53,788 nt of DNA from Pseudomonadota bacterium (GCA_023457495.1 JAEWLQ010000104.1:1-53788); one strand, 5' to 3'; positions 8,435 through 18,244 are shown, counted from the stretch's first letter. Notes: a model not told the origin generated them from the letters alone. Numbers and translations: made by a program.

Positions 8435-9331
8435 TCAGTTGATCGCGTCGCTGCCCTTCGGCGCCGCGTCGGCGAACAGCTGCTCGGCGTCGATTGCATC
8501 GAACTTGTAGGGCTTCTGGCAGAACTCGCAGGTCACCGTGCAGGCACCCTGCTCCGCGATGACGGAGCGCACTTCATCTGCCCCTAGAGAACGCAGCACG
8601 TTGACGACGCGCTCGCGCGAGCAACGACATTCGAACGTGACGTCATGTCCGCCGAACACGCGCACCTCGTCGGCGCCGAACATGCCGACCAGCCGTTGCT
8701 CGATATTGTCTTCGAGCAGCGAGTCACGAGTGAGCGCGGCCATCGCAAGGTCCGCCTTCATCCACGCCGCTTCGAGCTCTGCGGGGTCGACGCCCTGCTT
8801 GCCGCCTTCGCCCGGCATACGCTGCACGAGCATGCCGGACACGACGCCCGGCGTCGCCGCGATCATGACTCGCGTAGGCAGCTGCTCGGATTGGACGAAG
8901 TAGGCCTCGAGCGATTCGGCGAGCGAATCGCCGGTGATCGGCACGATGCCCTGGTAGCTGGACGCGCGATCGGTGGCTTCGACGGTGACGACGATCTGGC
9001 CATCGCCGGCCAGCGAGCGAAAGCCGGGCTCGCCTTCGATAGGTTCATGCCGCGCCATGCCGCGCACCTTGAAATCGTGCGTGCACTGCGCGACCAGCAG
9101 GTTCACCAGCCCCTTGCCCTGCAACTGCAGCGTGAGCGTGCCGTTGAACTTGAGCGTGGCCGCGAGCAGCACCACCGCGCCGACGGCCTCGCCCAGCAAC
9201 TGTCGCACCGCGGGTGGATAGTCCTGGTGCTCGCGCAGCTCGAGCCACGAGCCCGTGAGCCGCACGGCGTGGCCGCGGATGGGATGCCGTTCCAGTAGGA
9301 AGCGCCGGACCGTGTCGGAACCGCTGGTCAT
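8435..9331 (-). CDS. hslO: Redox-regulated molecular chaperone Hsp33
   Basis: A 298-residue cytoplasmic holdase. The C-terminal zinc centre has the diagnostic cysteines: CRC in TFECRCSRERV and CEFC in ACTVTCEFCQKPY. Oxidation of these releases zinc and unfolds the linker to activate the chaperone. The N-terminal domain shows the family stretch FNGTLTLQLQGKGLVNLL. Length is normal. It lies 7 bases after gatB on the same strand and is probably the last gene of gatCAB-hslO; its 3' end faces mtgA across the triplicated repeat. Confidence 0.96.
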   Translation of the reverse strand: MTSGSDTVRRFLLERHPIRGHAVRLTGSWLELREHQDYPPAVRQLLGEAVGAVVLLAATLKFNGTLTLQLQGKGLVNLLVAQCTHDFKVRGMARHEPIEGEPGFRSLAGDGQIVVTVEATDRASSYQGIVPITGDSLAESLEAYFVQSEQLPTRVMIAATPGVVSGMLVQRMPGEGGKQGVDPAELEAAWMKADLAMAALTRDSLLEDNIEQRLVGMFGADEVRVFGGHDVTFECRCSRERVVNVLRSLGADEVRSVIAEQGACTVTCEFCQKPYKFDAIDAEQLFADAAPKGSDAIN

Positions 9332-9338
9332 CGCCGTC

Positions 9339-10796
9339 TCAGCCAGCGAGCTTCTTCTTGAGCAGCTCGTTGAGTTGCGCGGGGTTCGCCTTGCCGCCGG
9401 TGGCCTTCATGACCTGGCCGACGAAGAAGCCGAACAGCTTGTCCTTGCCCGAGCGGTAGTCAGCGAGCTGGCCGGGATTCTTCGCCATCACTTCGTCGAT
9501 GGCCTTCTCGATCGCGCCCGTGTCGGTGATCTGCTTGAGGCCCTTCGACTCGATGATGGCATCCGCGTCCTTGCCCTCCGTCCACATCGCCTCGAACACG
9601 TCCTTCGCGATCTTGCCGGAGATCGTGTTGTCGGTGATGCGCCCGAGCAGACCCGCCAGGCGCGCCGCGTCGATGCGGCTCTCCGTGATCTCGAGATTGT
9701 GTTCGTTGAGCGCGGCGGCGAGCGAGCCGGCCACCCAGTTGGCGGCGAGTTTCGCCTGCTCCTTCGAGGGTTCCTTTCCGCCCGCCAGTAGTTTGGCCAT
9801 CTGCTCGTAGTACGCCGCCAGTTCCTTCGACGAGGTCAACACACCCGCGTCGTATTCGGACAGGCCCAGCGTCGCGACGAAGCGCGCCGCCTTCTGGTCC
9901 GGCAGCTCCGGCAGCGTCGTGCGCACGTTTTCGATGAACGCGGTGTCGAGCTCCACGGGCAGCAGGTCCGGATCCGGGAAGTAGCGGTAGTCGTTCGCCT
10001 CTTCCTTCGAACGCATCGAACGCGTCTCGCCCTTGTCCGGGTCGTAGAGCCGCGTTTCCTGCACCACCTTGCCGCCGCCTTCGATCACGTCGATCTGGCG
10101 CGCGACTTCGTAGTTGATCGCCTTCTCGACGAAGCGGAACGAGTTGATGTTCTTGATCTCGGCGCGCGTGCCGAACTTCTCGGCGCCGACCTTGCGCACC
10201 GACACGTTCGCGTCGCAGCGGAACGAGCCTTCCTGCATGTTGCCGTCGCAGATCTCGAGGTAACGCACCAGCGTGTGCACCTTCTTGAGATAGGCCACGG
10301 CCTCCTTCGCCGAACGCATGTCCGGCTCGGAGACGATCTCGATGAGCGGCGTGCCGGCGCGGTTGAGGTCGATGCCGGACTGCTTCGGCAGCCCTTCGTG
10401 CAGCGACTTGCCGGCGTCTTCCTCGAGATGCGCGCGCGTGATGCCGATGCGCTTCTTCGTGCCGTCATCCAGCACGATGTCGAGGTGCCCCTTCGCGACG
10501 ATGGGCAGCTCGTACTGGCTGATCTGGTAGCCCTTCGGAAGATCCGGATAGAAGTAGTTCTTGCGCGCGAACACCGAGCGCGGCGCGACCTGCGCGCCGA
10601 TCGCGAGGCCGAACTTCACGGCCATGCGCACGACTTCGGCGTTGAGCACCGGCAGCACGCCCGGGTACGCGAGATCGACGAGGTTCGCCTGCGAGTTCGG
10701 CGCCGCACCGTACGCGGTGGGCGATCCCGAGAAGATCTTCGACTGCGTCGAGAGCTGCGCGTGGATTTCCAGTCCGATGACGGTTTCCCAGGTCAC
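9339..10796 (-). CDS. gatB: Aspartyl/glutamyl-tRNA(Asn/Gln) amidotransferase subunit B
   Basis: The 485-residue GatB begins at GTG 10796 (V-T-W-E-T-V-I-G-L-E-I-H), overlapping the gatA stop as GTGA; a longer open frame upstream is only the shadow of gatA. It has the family start GLEIHAQLSTQSKIF, the kinase-like core with PLIEIVSEPD and YRYFPDPDLLP, and the C-terminal YqeY-like tail domain ending AQLNELLKKK. With GatA and GatC it converts misacylated Glu-tRNA(Gln) and/or Asp-tRNA(Asn) to the amide forms in the cytoplasm. Confidence 0.96.
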   Translation of the reverse strand: MTWETVIGLEIHAQLSTQSKIFSGSPTAYGAAPNSQANLVDLAYPGVLPVLNAEVVRMAVKFGLAIGAQVAPRSVFARKNYFYPDLPKGYQISQYELPIVAKGHLDIVLDDGTKKRIGITRAHLEEDAGKSLHEGLPKQSGIDLNRAGTPLIEIVSEPDMRSAKEAVAYLKKVHTLVRYLEICDGNMQEGSFRCDANVSVRKVGAEKFGTRAEIKNINSFRFVEKAINYEVARQIDVIEGGGKVVQETRLYDPDKGETRSMRSKEEANDYRYFPDPDLLPVELDTAFIENVRTTLPELPDQKAARFVATLGLSEYDAGVLTSSKELAAYYEQMAKLLAGGKEPSKEQAKLAANWVAGSLAAALNEHNLEITESRIDAARLAGLLGRITDNTISGKIAKDVFEAMWTEGKDADAIIESKGLKQITDTGAIEKAIDEVMAKNPGQLADYRSGKDKLFGFFVGQVMKATGGKANPAQLNELLKKKLAG

Positions 10797-12262
10797 GACA
10801 GCTTCTCCCCTGCGAAGGCCGCGGGAATCCTGCGATGCCAGTCCGTCTCTTTCTGATACGCGTGCGCCACGTTGAGCAGTCGCGCTTCCCCGAAATGCGG
10901 CCCGCAGATCTGCAGGCCCACGGGCAGGTCGCGCACGAAGCCGCAGGGAATCGACATCGCGGGCACGCCCGCGAGGTTCGCACCGATCGTGTAGATGTCG
11001 TTGAGATACATCTGGATGGGATCCGACGCCTTGGTGCCGATCCCGAACGCGACGTCCGGCGCGGTCGGCCCCATCAGCACGTCGACTTCGCCGAACGCGC
11101 GCTTGAAGTCCTGGTTGATGAGCTGCCGCACGCGCTGCGCCTTGAGGTAGTAGGCGTCGTAATAACCGGCCGAGAGCACGTACGTGCCGGTCATGATGCG
11201 CCGCTTGACCTCGGCCCCGAAGCCCTCGCCGCGCGAGCGCTTGTAGAGGTCCATCAGGTCCTTCGGATCCTTCGCGCGATAGCCGTAACGCACGCCGTCG
11301 AAGCGCGCCAGGTTCGAGGAACACTCGGCCGGGGCGACCACGTAATACGTGGGCACGGACAGCGGCAGCGCCGGTAGTTTGACCTCGACGAGCTTCGCGC
11401 CGAGCTTCTCGTAGACCGTGAGCGCCTCGCGGATGCATTTCTCGACCGACGCATCCAGGCCCTTCTCGAAGAATTCCTTGATGAGCCCGATCCGCAGCCC
11501 CGTGAGCGGGGCATCCAGCGTCGCGGCATAGTTAGGAACCGGGGTATCGACGCTGGTCGAATCGCGCGGATCGAAACCCGACATGGCGCCGAGCACCAGG
11601 GCGGCGTCCTCGGCCGACACCGAGATGAGCCCGCCCTGGTCGAGGCTCGACGCGAAGGCGATCATCCCGTAGCGCGAAACCCGGCCATAGGTCGGCTTGA
11701 TGCCGGTGACGCCGCACAGCGACGCCGGCTGGCGGATCGAACCGCCCGTATCGGTGGCGGTGGCGATGGGCGCCACTCGCGCGGCGACCGCGGCGGCCGA
11801 GCCGCCGGAGGAGCCGCCGGGAACGAGTTTCACGTCCCAGGGATTCTTGACGGGCCCATACCAGCTGGTCTCGTTCGACGATCCCATGGCGAATTCGTCC
11901 ATGTTCGTCTTGCCCAGGGTCACCATGCCCGCGACATTGAGCTTCTCGACGACCGTGGCGTCGTACGGCGAGACGAAATTGTCGAGCATCCGGGAGCCGC
12001 AGCTGGTGCGCACCCCCCGCGTGCAGAAGATGTCCTTGTGCGCGAGCGGCAGACCCGTGAGCGACCCGGCCTGCCCGGAGGCCAGCAGCGCGTCGGCGGC
12101 CTTGGCCTGCTCCAGCGCCGCCTCAGGGGTGACCGTGATGAAGGCGTTGAGCGTCGGCTGCGACGCCTCGATGCGCGCGAGCAGCCCTTTCGTGAGCTCC
12201 GTCACGGAAAACTCTTTGGCGCGGAGCTTTTTCGCAAGCTCCGCCAGCGTAAACGTGTGCAT
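10793..12262 (-). CDS. gatA: Aspartyl/glutamyl-tRNA(Asn/Gln) amidotransferase subunit A
   Basis: A 489-residue amidase-signature enzyme that hydrolyses glutamine to supply ammonia to GatB. The catalytic Ser-cisSer-Lys triad is visible: lysine in GLPLAHKDIFC, and the serines in GGSSGGSAAAVAA and TDTGGSIRQPAS. The length is normal and the ATG start lies 4 bases after the gatC stop. Its stop overlaps the gatB GTG. Order gatC-gatA-gatB is the standard bacterial operon. Confidence 0.97.
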   Translation of the reverse strand: MHTFTLAELAKKLRAKEFSVTELTKGLLARIEASQPTLNAFITVTPEAALEQAKAADALLASGQAGSLTGLPLAHKDIFCTRGVRTSCGSRMLDNFVSPYDATVVEKLNVAGMVTLGKTNMDEFAMGSSNETSWYGPVKNPWDVKLVPGGSSGGSAAAVAARVAPIATATDTGGSIRQPASLCGVTGIKPTYGRVSRYGMIAFASSLDQGGLISVSAEDAALVLGAMSGFDPRDSTSVDTPVPNYAATLDAPLTGLRIGLIKEFFEKGLDASVEKCIREALTVYEKLGAKLVEVKLPALPLSVPTYYVVAPAECSSNLARFDGVRYGYRAKDPKDLMDLYKRSRGEGFGAEVKRRIMTGTYVLSAGYYDAYYLKAQRVRQLINQDFKRAFGEVDVLMGPTAPDVAFGIGTKASDPIQMYLNDIYTIGANLAGVPAMSIPCGFVRDLPVGLQICGPHFGEARLLNVAHAYQKETDWHRRIPAAFAGEKLS

Positions 12263-12266
12263 TTTC

Positions 12267-12557
12267 TTACTCGATGACCTTGGGGACGAGGTACAGCGCG
12301 GCTTCCACTTGCGGAGCGTTGCGTTGATACAGCTCGTGTTGATCCTTTTCGGTCACGACGTCGGGCCGCAGGCGTTGCGCGAGACCCGGAAGGGGATGAG
12401 CCATGGGTTCGACGCCACTGGTGGGAGCGGCGTCGAGCTGCCCGACGAGATCGACGATCTTCGAAAGGCTGTCCTGGTAGACGGGCACCTCGGCATCGGT
12501 CAGTGAGAGGCGTGCGAGATGCGCGATGGAGTTGATCTGATCGCGATTGAGGCTCAT
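12267..12557 (-). CDS. gatC: Aspartyl/glutamyl-tRNA(Asn/Gln) amidotransferase subunit C
   Basis: A 96-residue protein from ATG 12557 (MSLNRDQINSIAHLARLSL), the canonical GatC N-terminus; a start 15 bases upstream would add MLEFP, which lacks family support. GatC is a belt-like stabiliser wrapping GatA and GatB. It is the first gene of the amidotransferase operon and is divergent from mreB across about 116 bp, which must hold both promoters. Confidence 0.94.
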   Translation of the reverse strand: MSLNRDQINSIAHLARLSLTDAEVPVYQDSLSKIVDLVGQLDAAPTSGVEPMAHPLPGLAQRLRPDVVTEKDQHELYQRNAPQVEAALYLVPKVIE

Positions 12558-12610
12558 CGGAAACTCAAGCAAAAGAAGTAAAAAGTGTGCGCGGAATCAT
12601 ACCCGTTGCC

Positions 12611-12639
12611 TTGTGGGGCGTGCTGCAGATTGTTAAATT
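12611..12639 (+). promoter_or_regulatory. Candidate sigma70 promoter for the mreB operon
   Basis: TTGTGG (12611-12616), a 17-base spacer and TAAATT (12634-12639), preceded by TGT as an extended -10, lie about 35 bp before the mreB ATG in the gatC-mreB divergent gap. The hexamers match consensus only partly (3 and 4 of 6), so this is a proposal from spacing and position. Confidence 0.35.
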
Positions 12640-12673
12640 GCCGAAACTTTTTCGCGCTTCGCCTGGTTGCTCC

Positions 12674-13717
12674 ATGTTTAAACGCTTGCGCGGCTATTTC
12701 TCCAGCGATCTTTCGATCGACTTGGGAACGGCCAATACCCTCATTTACGTCCGTGACAAGGGCATCGTGCTCAATGAGCCGTCCGTTGTCGCGGTGCAGG
12801 ACGAACATAGCCGAGGTGGCAAGGTCATCGTCGCCGTAGGCGCCGAGGCCAAGAACATGCTCGGCCGTACTCCTGGTCACATCAACGCCGTGCGTCCCAT
12901 GAAGGACGGCGTGATCGCAGACTTCACCTATACCGAGAAGATGCTGCAGTACTTCATCGGCAAGGTGCACGGCAACCGCGTGCTCAAGCCCTCGCCCCGC
13001 GTCCTCGTATGCGTGCCCATCGGTTCGACCCAGGTCGAACGGCGCGCCATCAAGGAATCGGCCGAAGGCGCCGGTGCGCGCAGCGTGTCGATAGTTAGTG
13101 AGCCCATGGCGGCGGCGGTCGGCGCGGGACTTCCCGTGAACGAGGCGCGCGGCTCGATGGTGCTCGACATCGGCGGCGGCACGTCAGAAGTGGCGGTGCT
13201 CTCGCTGAACGGCATCGTGTACGCGGCCAGCGCGCGCATCGGCGGCGACCGCTTCGACGAAGCCATCATGAACTACGTGCGCCGCAACTACGGCATCCTC
13301 ATCGGTGAAGCCACCGCGGAGCGCATCAAGATCGAGATCGGCGCAGCCTACCCGGGCCAGCAGGTCCGTGAGCTGTCCGTGAAGGGCCGCAACCTCTCCG
13401 AAGGTGTGCCGCGCAGCTTCACGCTGAATTCGAACGAAATCCTCGAAGCCTTGCAGGAACCGCTGCAGGGCATCGTCGGCGCCGTGAAGCAGGCGCTCGA
13501 ACAGACTCCTCCCGAGCTGGGCGCGGACGTCGCGGAACGCGGCATCGTGCTCACCGGCGGCGGCGCGCTGCTGCGCGACATCGACAAACTACTCATGGAA
13601 GAGACCGGCCTGCCGGTCGTCATCGCCGAGGACCCGCTCACCTGCGTGGCCCGTGGCGGTGGACGCATCCTCGAGCTGCAGGACGAAGTCGGGCCAGGAA
13701 GCTTCGGCCTCGAATAA
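12674..13717 (+). CDS. mreB: Rod-shape-determining actin homologue MreB
   Basis: A 347-residue protein from ATG 12674 (MFKRLRGYFSSDLSIDLG); a GTG 29 codons upstream would add a non-conserved extension. Actin-fold nucleotide motifs are present: phosphate-1 IDLGTANTLIYV, phosphate-2 MVLDIGGGTSEVAVLS, and the adenosine loop IVLTGGGALLRDID. It forms membrane-bound filaments that steer the elongasome containing RodA and PBP2 encoded downstream. It is the first gene of the elongation operon and is followed after 3 bases by mreC. Confidence 0.97.
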   Translation: MFKRLRGYFSSDLSIDLGTANTLIYVRDKGIVLNEPSVVAVQDEHSRGGKVIVAVGAEAKNMLGRTPGHINAVRPMKDGVIADFTYTEKMLQYFIGKVHGNRVLKPSPRVLVCVPIGSTQVERRAIKESAEGAGARSVSIVSEPMAAAVGAGLPVNEARGSMVLDIGGGTSEVAVLSLNGIVYAASARIGGDRFDEAIMNYVRRNYGILIGEATAERIKIEIGAAYPGQQVRELSVKGRNLSEGVPRSFTLNSNEILEALQEPLQGIVGAVKQALEQTPPELGADVAERGIVLTGGGALLRDIDKLLMEETGLPVVIAEDPLTCVARGGGRILELQDEVGPGSFGLE

Positions 13718-13720
13718 CAC

Positions 13721-14626
13721 GTGGCGGTCTTCGGTAGCGGCGGCAGCCGCTCACTCGGTGGACGAGGGCCGTCCTTCGGGTTCCGGTTTTTCTGTTATGC
13801 CGTGCTGTCGGTCGTGCTCATGTTCTACGACCAGCGCGGCGGCTGGCTGGACACCGCGCGATATGGCCTGCAGGCGGCTATCTACCCGCTGCAACTCGCC
13901 GTCAACTCTCCCTCCGCGGCCTGGAACTGGCTCGATGAGAGCTTCACGACGCGCGAGACCCTGCGCAAGGAACTCGACGAGGTGCGCGGCCAGCTGCGCG
14001 AGCAGCAACTGATCACGCTGCGCCAGGCGGCGCTCCAGCAGGAGAACGCCACGCTGCGCGGCCTCAACCAGGCGATGCCGGAAGTCATCGAGAAGCGTCT
14101 CGTCGGCGAGGTCGTCAGCCGCGAGACCTCGACCCTGCGGCAGCGCCTGTTGGTCAATCGCGGCGCGAACCAGGGTGTATACAAGACGCAACCCGTGGTC
14201 ACGGGCGCGGGCGTGCTCGGCCAGGTCTACCGGCTCGGGCCATTCAGCTCCGAGATCATCCTCATCACCGACGCCGAACACGGCTTGCCGGTGCAGGTGC
14301 TGCGCTCCGGCGTGCGCACCATCGCGCTCGGCACCGGCCGCGCGACCGCGCTCGAGCTGCCGTACGTGCCGCAGAACTATGACGTGAAGGAAGGCGACCT
14401 GCTGGTCACCTCGGGACTCGGACAGATTTTCCCGTACGGCTTGCCCGTGGCGCGGGTCACGCGCGTGGAGCGCGACCCGACGGAGCCGCTGGCGCACATC
14501 TTCGCCGCGCCGCTCGCCAACATCGACGCCGACCGCGAGGTCATGTTCGTGTGGGGCCGCGCCAATCATCCGGCCTCCCCCGCCTCGCCCGAAGCGCTGG
14601 CCCTGCAACAGGAGAAAAAGCCGTGA
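13721..14626 (+). CDS. mreC: Rod-shape-determining protein MreC
   Basis: A 301-residue protein starting at GTG 13721, three bases after mreB. Short cytoplasmic tail, one transmembrane helix (about residues 20-36), a coiled-coil (ETLRKELDEVRGQLREQQ ...) and the periplasmic beta domain with the family motif LLVNRGANQGVY and ITDAEHGLPVQV. It is a dimeric scaffold that activates PBP2. Its stop overlaps the mreD start as GTGA. Size and layout are normal. Confidence 0.95.
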   Translation: MAVFGSGGSRSLGGRGPSFGFRFFCYAVLSVVLMFYDQRGGWLDTARYGLQAAIYPLQLAVNSPSAAWNWLDESFTTRETLRKELDEVRGQLREQQLITLRQAALQQENATLRGLNQAMPEVIEKRLVGEVVSRETSTLRQRLLVNRGANQGVYKTQPVVTGAGVLGQVYRLGPFSSEIILITDAEHGLPVQVLRSGVRTIALGTGRATALELPYVPQNYDVKEGDLLVTSGLGQIFPYGLPVARVTRVERDPTEPLAHIFAAPLANIDADREVMFVWGRANHPASPASPEALALQQEKKP

Positions 14627-15108
14627 GCTTCACGCGCCGCGAACCCCGCTGGGCCGTCACGTTCACGCTGCTGCTGGCGCTGATCGCGACCGTGGTGCCG
14701 CTGCCGTCGTGGCTGGCGGCGGTGCGCCCCTCGTTCCTCGCGCTGGTCATCGTCTACTGGAGCATCTTCGCGCCGCACGCCGGCGGCATCTTCGCCGCCT
14801 GGCTCGCCGGACTCGCGCTCGACGTCTTCAACGGCGAGGTGCTCGGACAACATGCGCTGGCGCTCGCGCTGGTCGCGTACATCGCCATGAGCCTGCACCA
14901 GCGGCTGCGCAACCAGACGCTCATCCAGCAGTCATTGTTCGTGTTCGCGGTGCTCACGCTGAACGAATTCATCGTATGGGGCATCGAAGGCTGGACCGGA
15001 ACCGCACATACGATCGCGACCCCCTGGCGCTGGATTCAGCCGATGGTCGCCGCCATGTTGTGGCCCTTCACCGCGATGCTGCTCGGCCGTACACACGCGC
15101 GCAGCTGA
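14623..15108 (+). CDS. mreD: Rod-shape-determining protein MreD
   Basis: A 161-residue polytopic membrane protein from GTG 14623, overlapping the mreC stop; an AGGAG at 14610-14614 supports this start over an open extension reaching 14551. It has about five transmembrane segments and the family-like stretch LVIVYWSIFAPHAGGIFAAWLAGLALD. It is the integral-membrane component of the MreBCD complex. The assignment is from the membrane profile, the motif and position between mreC and mrdA. Confidence 0.92.
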   Translation: MSFTRREPRWAVTFTLLLALIATVVPLPSWLAAVRPSFLALVIVYWSIFAPHAGGIFAAWLAGLALDVFNGEVLGQHALALALVAYIAMSLHQRLRNQTLIQQSLFVFAVLTLNEFIVWGIEGWTGTAHTIATPWRWIQPMVAAMLWPFTAMLLGRTHARS

Positions 15109-15135
15109 GCGCACCCGCAAGCGACAGACGAGGAC

Positions 15136-17094
15136 ATGGGAACAGTCCGCATCAAGGATCACTGGGCCGAGCAGCGCCTGTTCGAGCGCCGCGCGCTCGC
15201 GGCCGCGTTCATCATCGCCCTGATGACGGCGGTGCTGGTCGGCCGCCTGGTCATCCTGCAGGTGGTGCGTTACGACTATTACACCGATCTTTCGCAGGGC
15301 AACCGCGTGCGCGTCGAGCCGCTGCCCGCGCAGCGCGGACTGATCCTCGATCGCAACCTGCAGGTGCTCGCCGAGAACCGCCCCGCCTTCCAGCTCGAGC
15401 TGGTGCGCGAGCGCGTCCCCGACGTCGACGCCACACTCAAGGGCCTGATCGACATCGGCGTGCTGCCGGCCGATGACCTCGACGACACCCGCAAGCTGGT
15501 GCGCTCACGGCGCAGTTTCGAGAGCGTGCCGATCCGGCTGCGCCTTACGGAGGAGGAGATCGCGCGTTTCGCCGTGCATCGCTTCGAATTCCCCGGAGTC
15601 GACATCGCGACGCGCCTGACGCGTTTCTATCCGCACACGGAACACGCCGTGCACGCGCTCGGCTACGTGGCGGCGATCAGCGAAAACGACGTCAAGAAGC
15701 TCGAGAAGGCCAACCAGCTCGGCCGATACGCGGGCACCTCGCTCATCGGCAAGCTCGGCATCGAAGCGTCATATGAAGAGGAATTGCACGGCAGCGACGG
15801 CTCGCGCCAGATCCTCGTGAACGCGGCGGGCCGCTCGGTGCAGCGCCAGGGGACGCTCGCGCCGGAGCTGCAGGAGATCAAGCCGGTTCCGGGACGCGAC
15901 GTCATCACGAGCATCGACCTGCCGACCCAATTGGTCGCCGAGCAGGGATTGATCGGCCGCCGCGGCGCGGTCGTCGCCATCGATCCGAACAACGGCGACG
16001 TCGTCGCGATGGTGTCGACGCCGGGCTTCGATCCCAACGCCTTCGGCCGCGGGCTTACGCGGCCCGAGTTCAAGGCGCTCAACGAGAATATCGACAAACC
16101 GCTGCTCAATCGGGCCATCAAGGGCGAATATCCGCCCGGCTCGACCGTGAAGCCCGTCATCGCGCTCGCGGGCCTGACGTACGACGTGACGAGTCCGCAG
16201 CGAACCAAGGCCTGTCACGGTTTCTTCACGCTGCCGCGTTCCCGGCACCGCTATCGCGACTGGCGCCCCAGTGGACATGGCGTCGTGAACATGGAGATCG
16301 CGATCGCGCAGTCCTGCGATGTGTACTTCTACGAGCTCGCCAGCATGCTCGGCGTGGACAACCTGTCGGAGTTTCTCTCGCACTTCGGCCTCGGCGCGTA
16401 TACCGGCATCGACATCGGCGGCGAACGGCGCGGCATCCTGCCTTCGCCCGCATGGAAGAAAGCGCATTTCAAGAATGCGGCGGACCAGGTGTGGTTCCCG
16501 GGTGAAACCGTGATCTTCGGCATCGGCCAGGGGTATCTCACGGTCACGCCGGTGCAGCTCGCGCACATGACTTCGATCGTGGCTTCGCGCGGCAAGAGTT
16601 TCCGGCCGCGCCTCGTGACCGCGCTGCGCGATCAGAACACCGGCAAGATCGAGAAGGCCGAACCCGTGCTGCTCGAAACCGTCGACGCCGCCTCGCCGGA
16701 AAACTGGCAGATCGCGGTCGACGGCATGATCCGCGTGATGAACAACGGCACGGGCAGGGCGAGCCAGCGCGGCGCGGAATTCCAGATTGCCGGCAAAACC
16801 GGCACCGCGCAGGTGTTCACGGTTGCGCAGAACGAGAAGTACGACGAAGCGAAGCTCGACGAGCGTCTGCACGATCACGGCTGGTTCGTGGCGTTCGCAC
16901 CCGCGGAGAATCCAAAGCTCGCGGTCGCCGTCATCATCGAGAACGGCAAACACGGCACCGCGGCCGCGGTGATCGCGCGCCGCGTGCTCGACCAGTTCAT
17001 CCTCGGCAAGACCACGACGCCGGAAATTCCGCCACCCGTGAAACGGGCCGACGGCAGCACGGTCGAAGCGCCCGCCGCGGCGGGAGACGAGTAA
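15136..17094 (+). CDS. mrdA: Penicillin-binding protein 2 (elongasome peptidoglycan transpeptidase)
   Basis: A 652-residue class B PBP. One N-terminal transmembrane helix (about residues 22-42) is followed by the pedestal domain and then the transpeptidase domain, with the active-site Ser336 in the STVK box, SCD at 393-395 and KTGTA from Lys554. It cross-links new peptidoglycan during side-wall growth in partnership with RodA, whose gene follows after 4 bases. Length is typical for PBP2, and the product lies in the inner membrane facing the periplasm. Confidence 0.97.
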   Translation: MGTVRIKDHWAEQRLFERRALAAAFIIALMTAVLVGRLVILQVVRYDYYTDLSQGNRVRVEPLPAQRGLILDRNLQVLAENRPAFQLELVRERVPDVDATLKGLIDIGVLPADDLDDTRKLVRSRRSFESVPIRLRLTEEEIARFAVHRFEFPGVDIATRLTRFYPHTEHAVHALGYVAAISENDVKKLEKANQLGRYAGTSLIGKLGIEASYEEELHGSDGSRQILVNAAGRSVQRQGTLAPELQEIKPVPGRDVITSIDLPTQLVAEQGLIGRRGAVVAIDPNNGDVVAMVSTPGFDPNAFGRGLTRPEFKALNENIDKPLLNRAIKGEYPPGSTVKPVIALAGLTYDVTSPQRTKACHGFFTLPRSRHRYRDWRPSGHGVVNMEIAIAQSCDVYFYELASMLGVDNLSEFLSHFGLGAYTGIDIGGERRGILPSPAWKKAHFKNAADQVWFPGETVIFGIGQGYLTVTPVQLAHMTSIVASRGKSFRPRLVTALRDQNTGKIEKAEPVLLETVDAASPENWQIAVDGMIRVMNNGTGRASQRGAEFQIAGKTGTAQVFTVAQNEKYDEAKLDERLHDHGWFVAFAPAENPKLAVAVIIENGKHGTAAAVIARRVLDQFILGKTTTPEIPPPVKRADGSTVEAPAAAGDE

Positions 17095-17098
17095 CGCC

Positions 17099-18244
17099 AT
17101 GCCGATGTACGAGCCTATCGAGACCGGTACACGCAGCCAGCGCACGTTCACGCTCGCGGCGCGCCTGCTCGGCGCGCTGAAGCTCGACGGCCCGCTGCTG
17201 GTCGGCATCAGCCTCATCGCGCTCTACGGACTCGTGGTGCTGTACAGCGCCTCGGGCCAGAACTGGGGCCGCGTCATCGATGGCGGCATTCGTGTGGCAC
17301 TCGGCGGCGTCGCGATGTGCATGCTGGCGCAAGTCAAACCCGCATTCCTGCGCCGGCTGTCGCTGCCGCTGTGGATCGTGGGCGTGATCCTGCTCGTGGT
17401 GGTCGACATCACCGGCCACATCGGCAAGGGCGCGCAGCGCTGGCTCGATCTCGGCTTCATCCGCTTCCAGCCGTCAGAATTCCTCAAGCTCGCGGTGCCG
17501 ATGACCTGCGCCTGGTGGCTGCACGAGCGGCCGCTGCCGCCGGACTGGAAATCGCTGATCGTGCTGTTCTTCATCATCATGATCCCGTCGGGACTCACGA
17601 TCATCCAGCCCGACCTCGGCACCGGCGGCCTGATCCTGATCGGCGGCATGATGGTCGTCATCATGGCGGGATTGCAGTTCCGCGTGATGTTCGGACTCGC
17701 GTTCGCCGGCGTCGCAGCCGCATGGTTCGCGTGGCACTACGTGCTCTACGACTACCAGAAGCAGCGAGTCTTCACGTTGCTCGACCCGGAATCCGACAAG
17801 CTCGGCGCGGGTTATCACATCATCCAGTCGCAGATCGCGATCGGCTCCGGCGGGGTTTTCGGCAAGGGCCTGCTCAACGGTTCGCAGGGTCAGCTCGAAT
17901 TCCTGCCGGAACGCACCACCGACTTCATCTATGCGATGGTGGGCGAGGAACTCGGCATGCTGGGAGCGGCGATCCTCTTGCTCCTTTACCTGTTCGTTGT
18001 AGGACGAGCCCTATATCTCGCTTCGGAAATGCAGGACACCTTCGCGCGGCTGCTCGCAGGTTCGATCGCGCTGACGTTTTTTGTTTACGTATTCATCAAT
18101 GCGGGCATGGTGAGCGGTCTGTTGCCGGTCGTCGGTGTGCCGCTGCCGCTGGTCAGTTACGGCGGCACTTCGATGGTGACCCTCCTGGCAGGCTTCGGTA
18201 TCCTGATGTCCCTGTACTCGCACCGGAAGCTCGTAGCATCGTGA
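17099..18244 (+). CDS. rodA: SEDS peptidoglycan glycosyltransferase RodA
   Basis: A 381-residue polytopic SEDS protein with about ten transmembrane segments. Family motifs include GAQRWLDLGFIRFQPSEFLK, IIQPDLGTG and the terminal PLVSYGGTSMVTLLAGFGIL. It polymerises glycan strands from lipid II together with PBP2. The stop overlaps the mltB start as GTGA, so translation of the two is probably coupled. Confidence 0.97.
   Translation: MPMYEPIETGTRSQRTFTLAARLLGALKLDGPLLVGISLIALYGLVVLYSASGQNWGRVIDGGIRVALGGVAMCMLAQVKPAFLRRLSLPLWIVGVILLVVVDITGHIGKGAQRWLDLGFIRFQPSEFLKLAVPMTCAWWLHERPLPPDWKSLIVLFFIIMIPSGLTIIQPDLGTGGLILIGGMMVVIMAGLQFRVMFGLAFAGVAAAWFAWHYVLYDYQKQRVFTLLDPESDKLGAGYHIIQSQIAIGSGGVFGKGLLNGSQGQLEFLPERTTDFIYAMVGEELGMLGAAILLLLYLFVVGRALYLASEMQDTFARLLAGSIALTFFVYVFINAGMVSGLLPVVGVPLPLVSYGGTSMVTLLAGFGILMSLYSHRKLVAS

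Noticed and set aside
15769..17217. 482-codon minus-strand open frame opposite mrdA
   Set aside because: Antisense of a complete PBP2 gene with all catalytic motifs; no family match and no start context.
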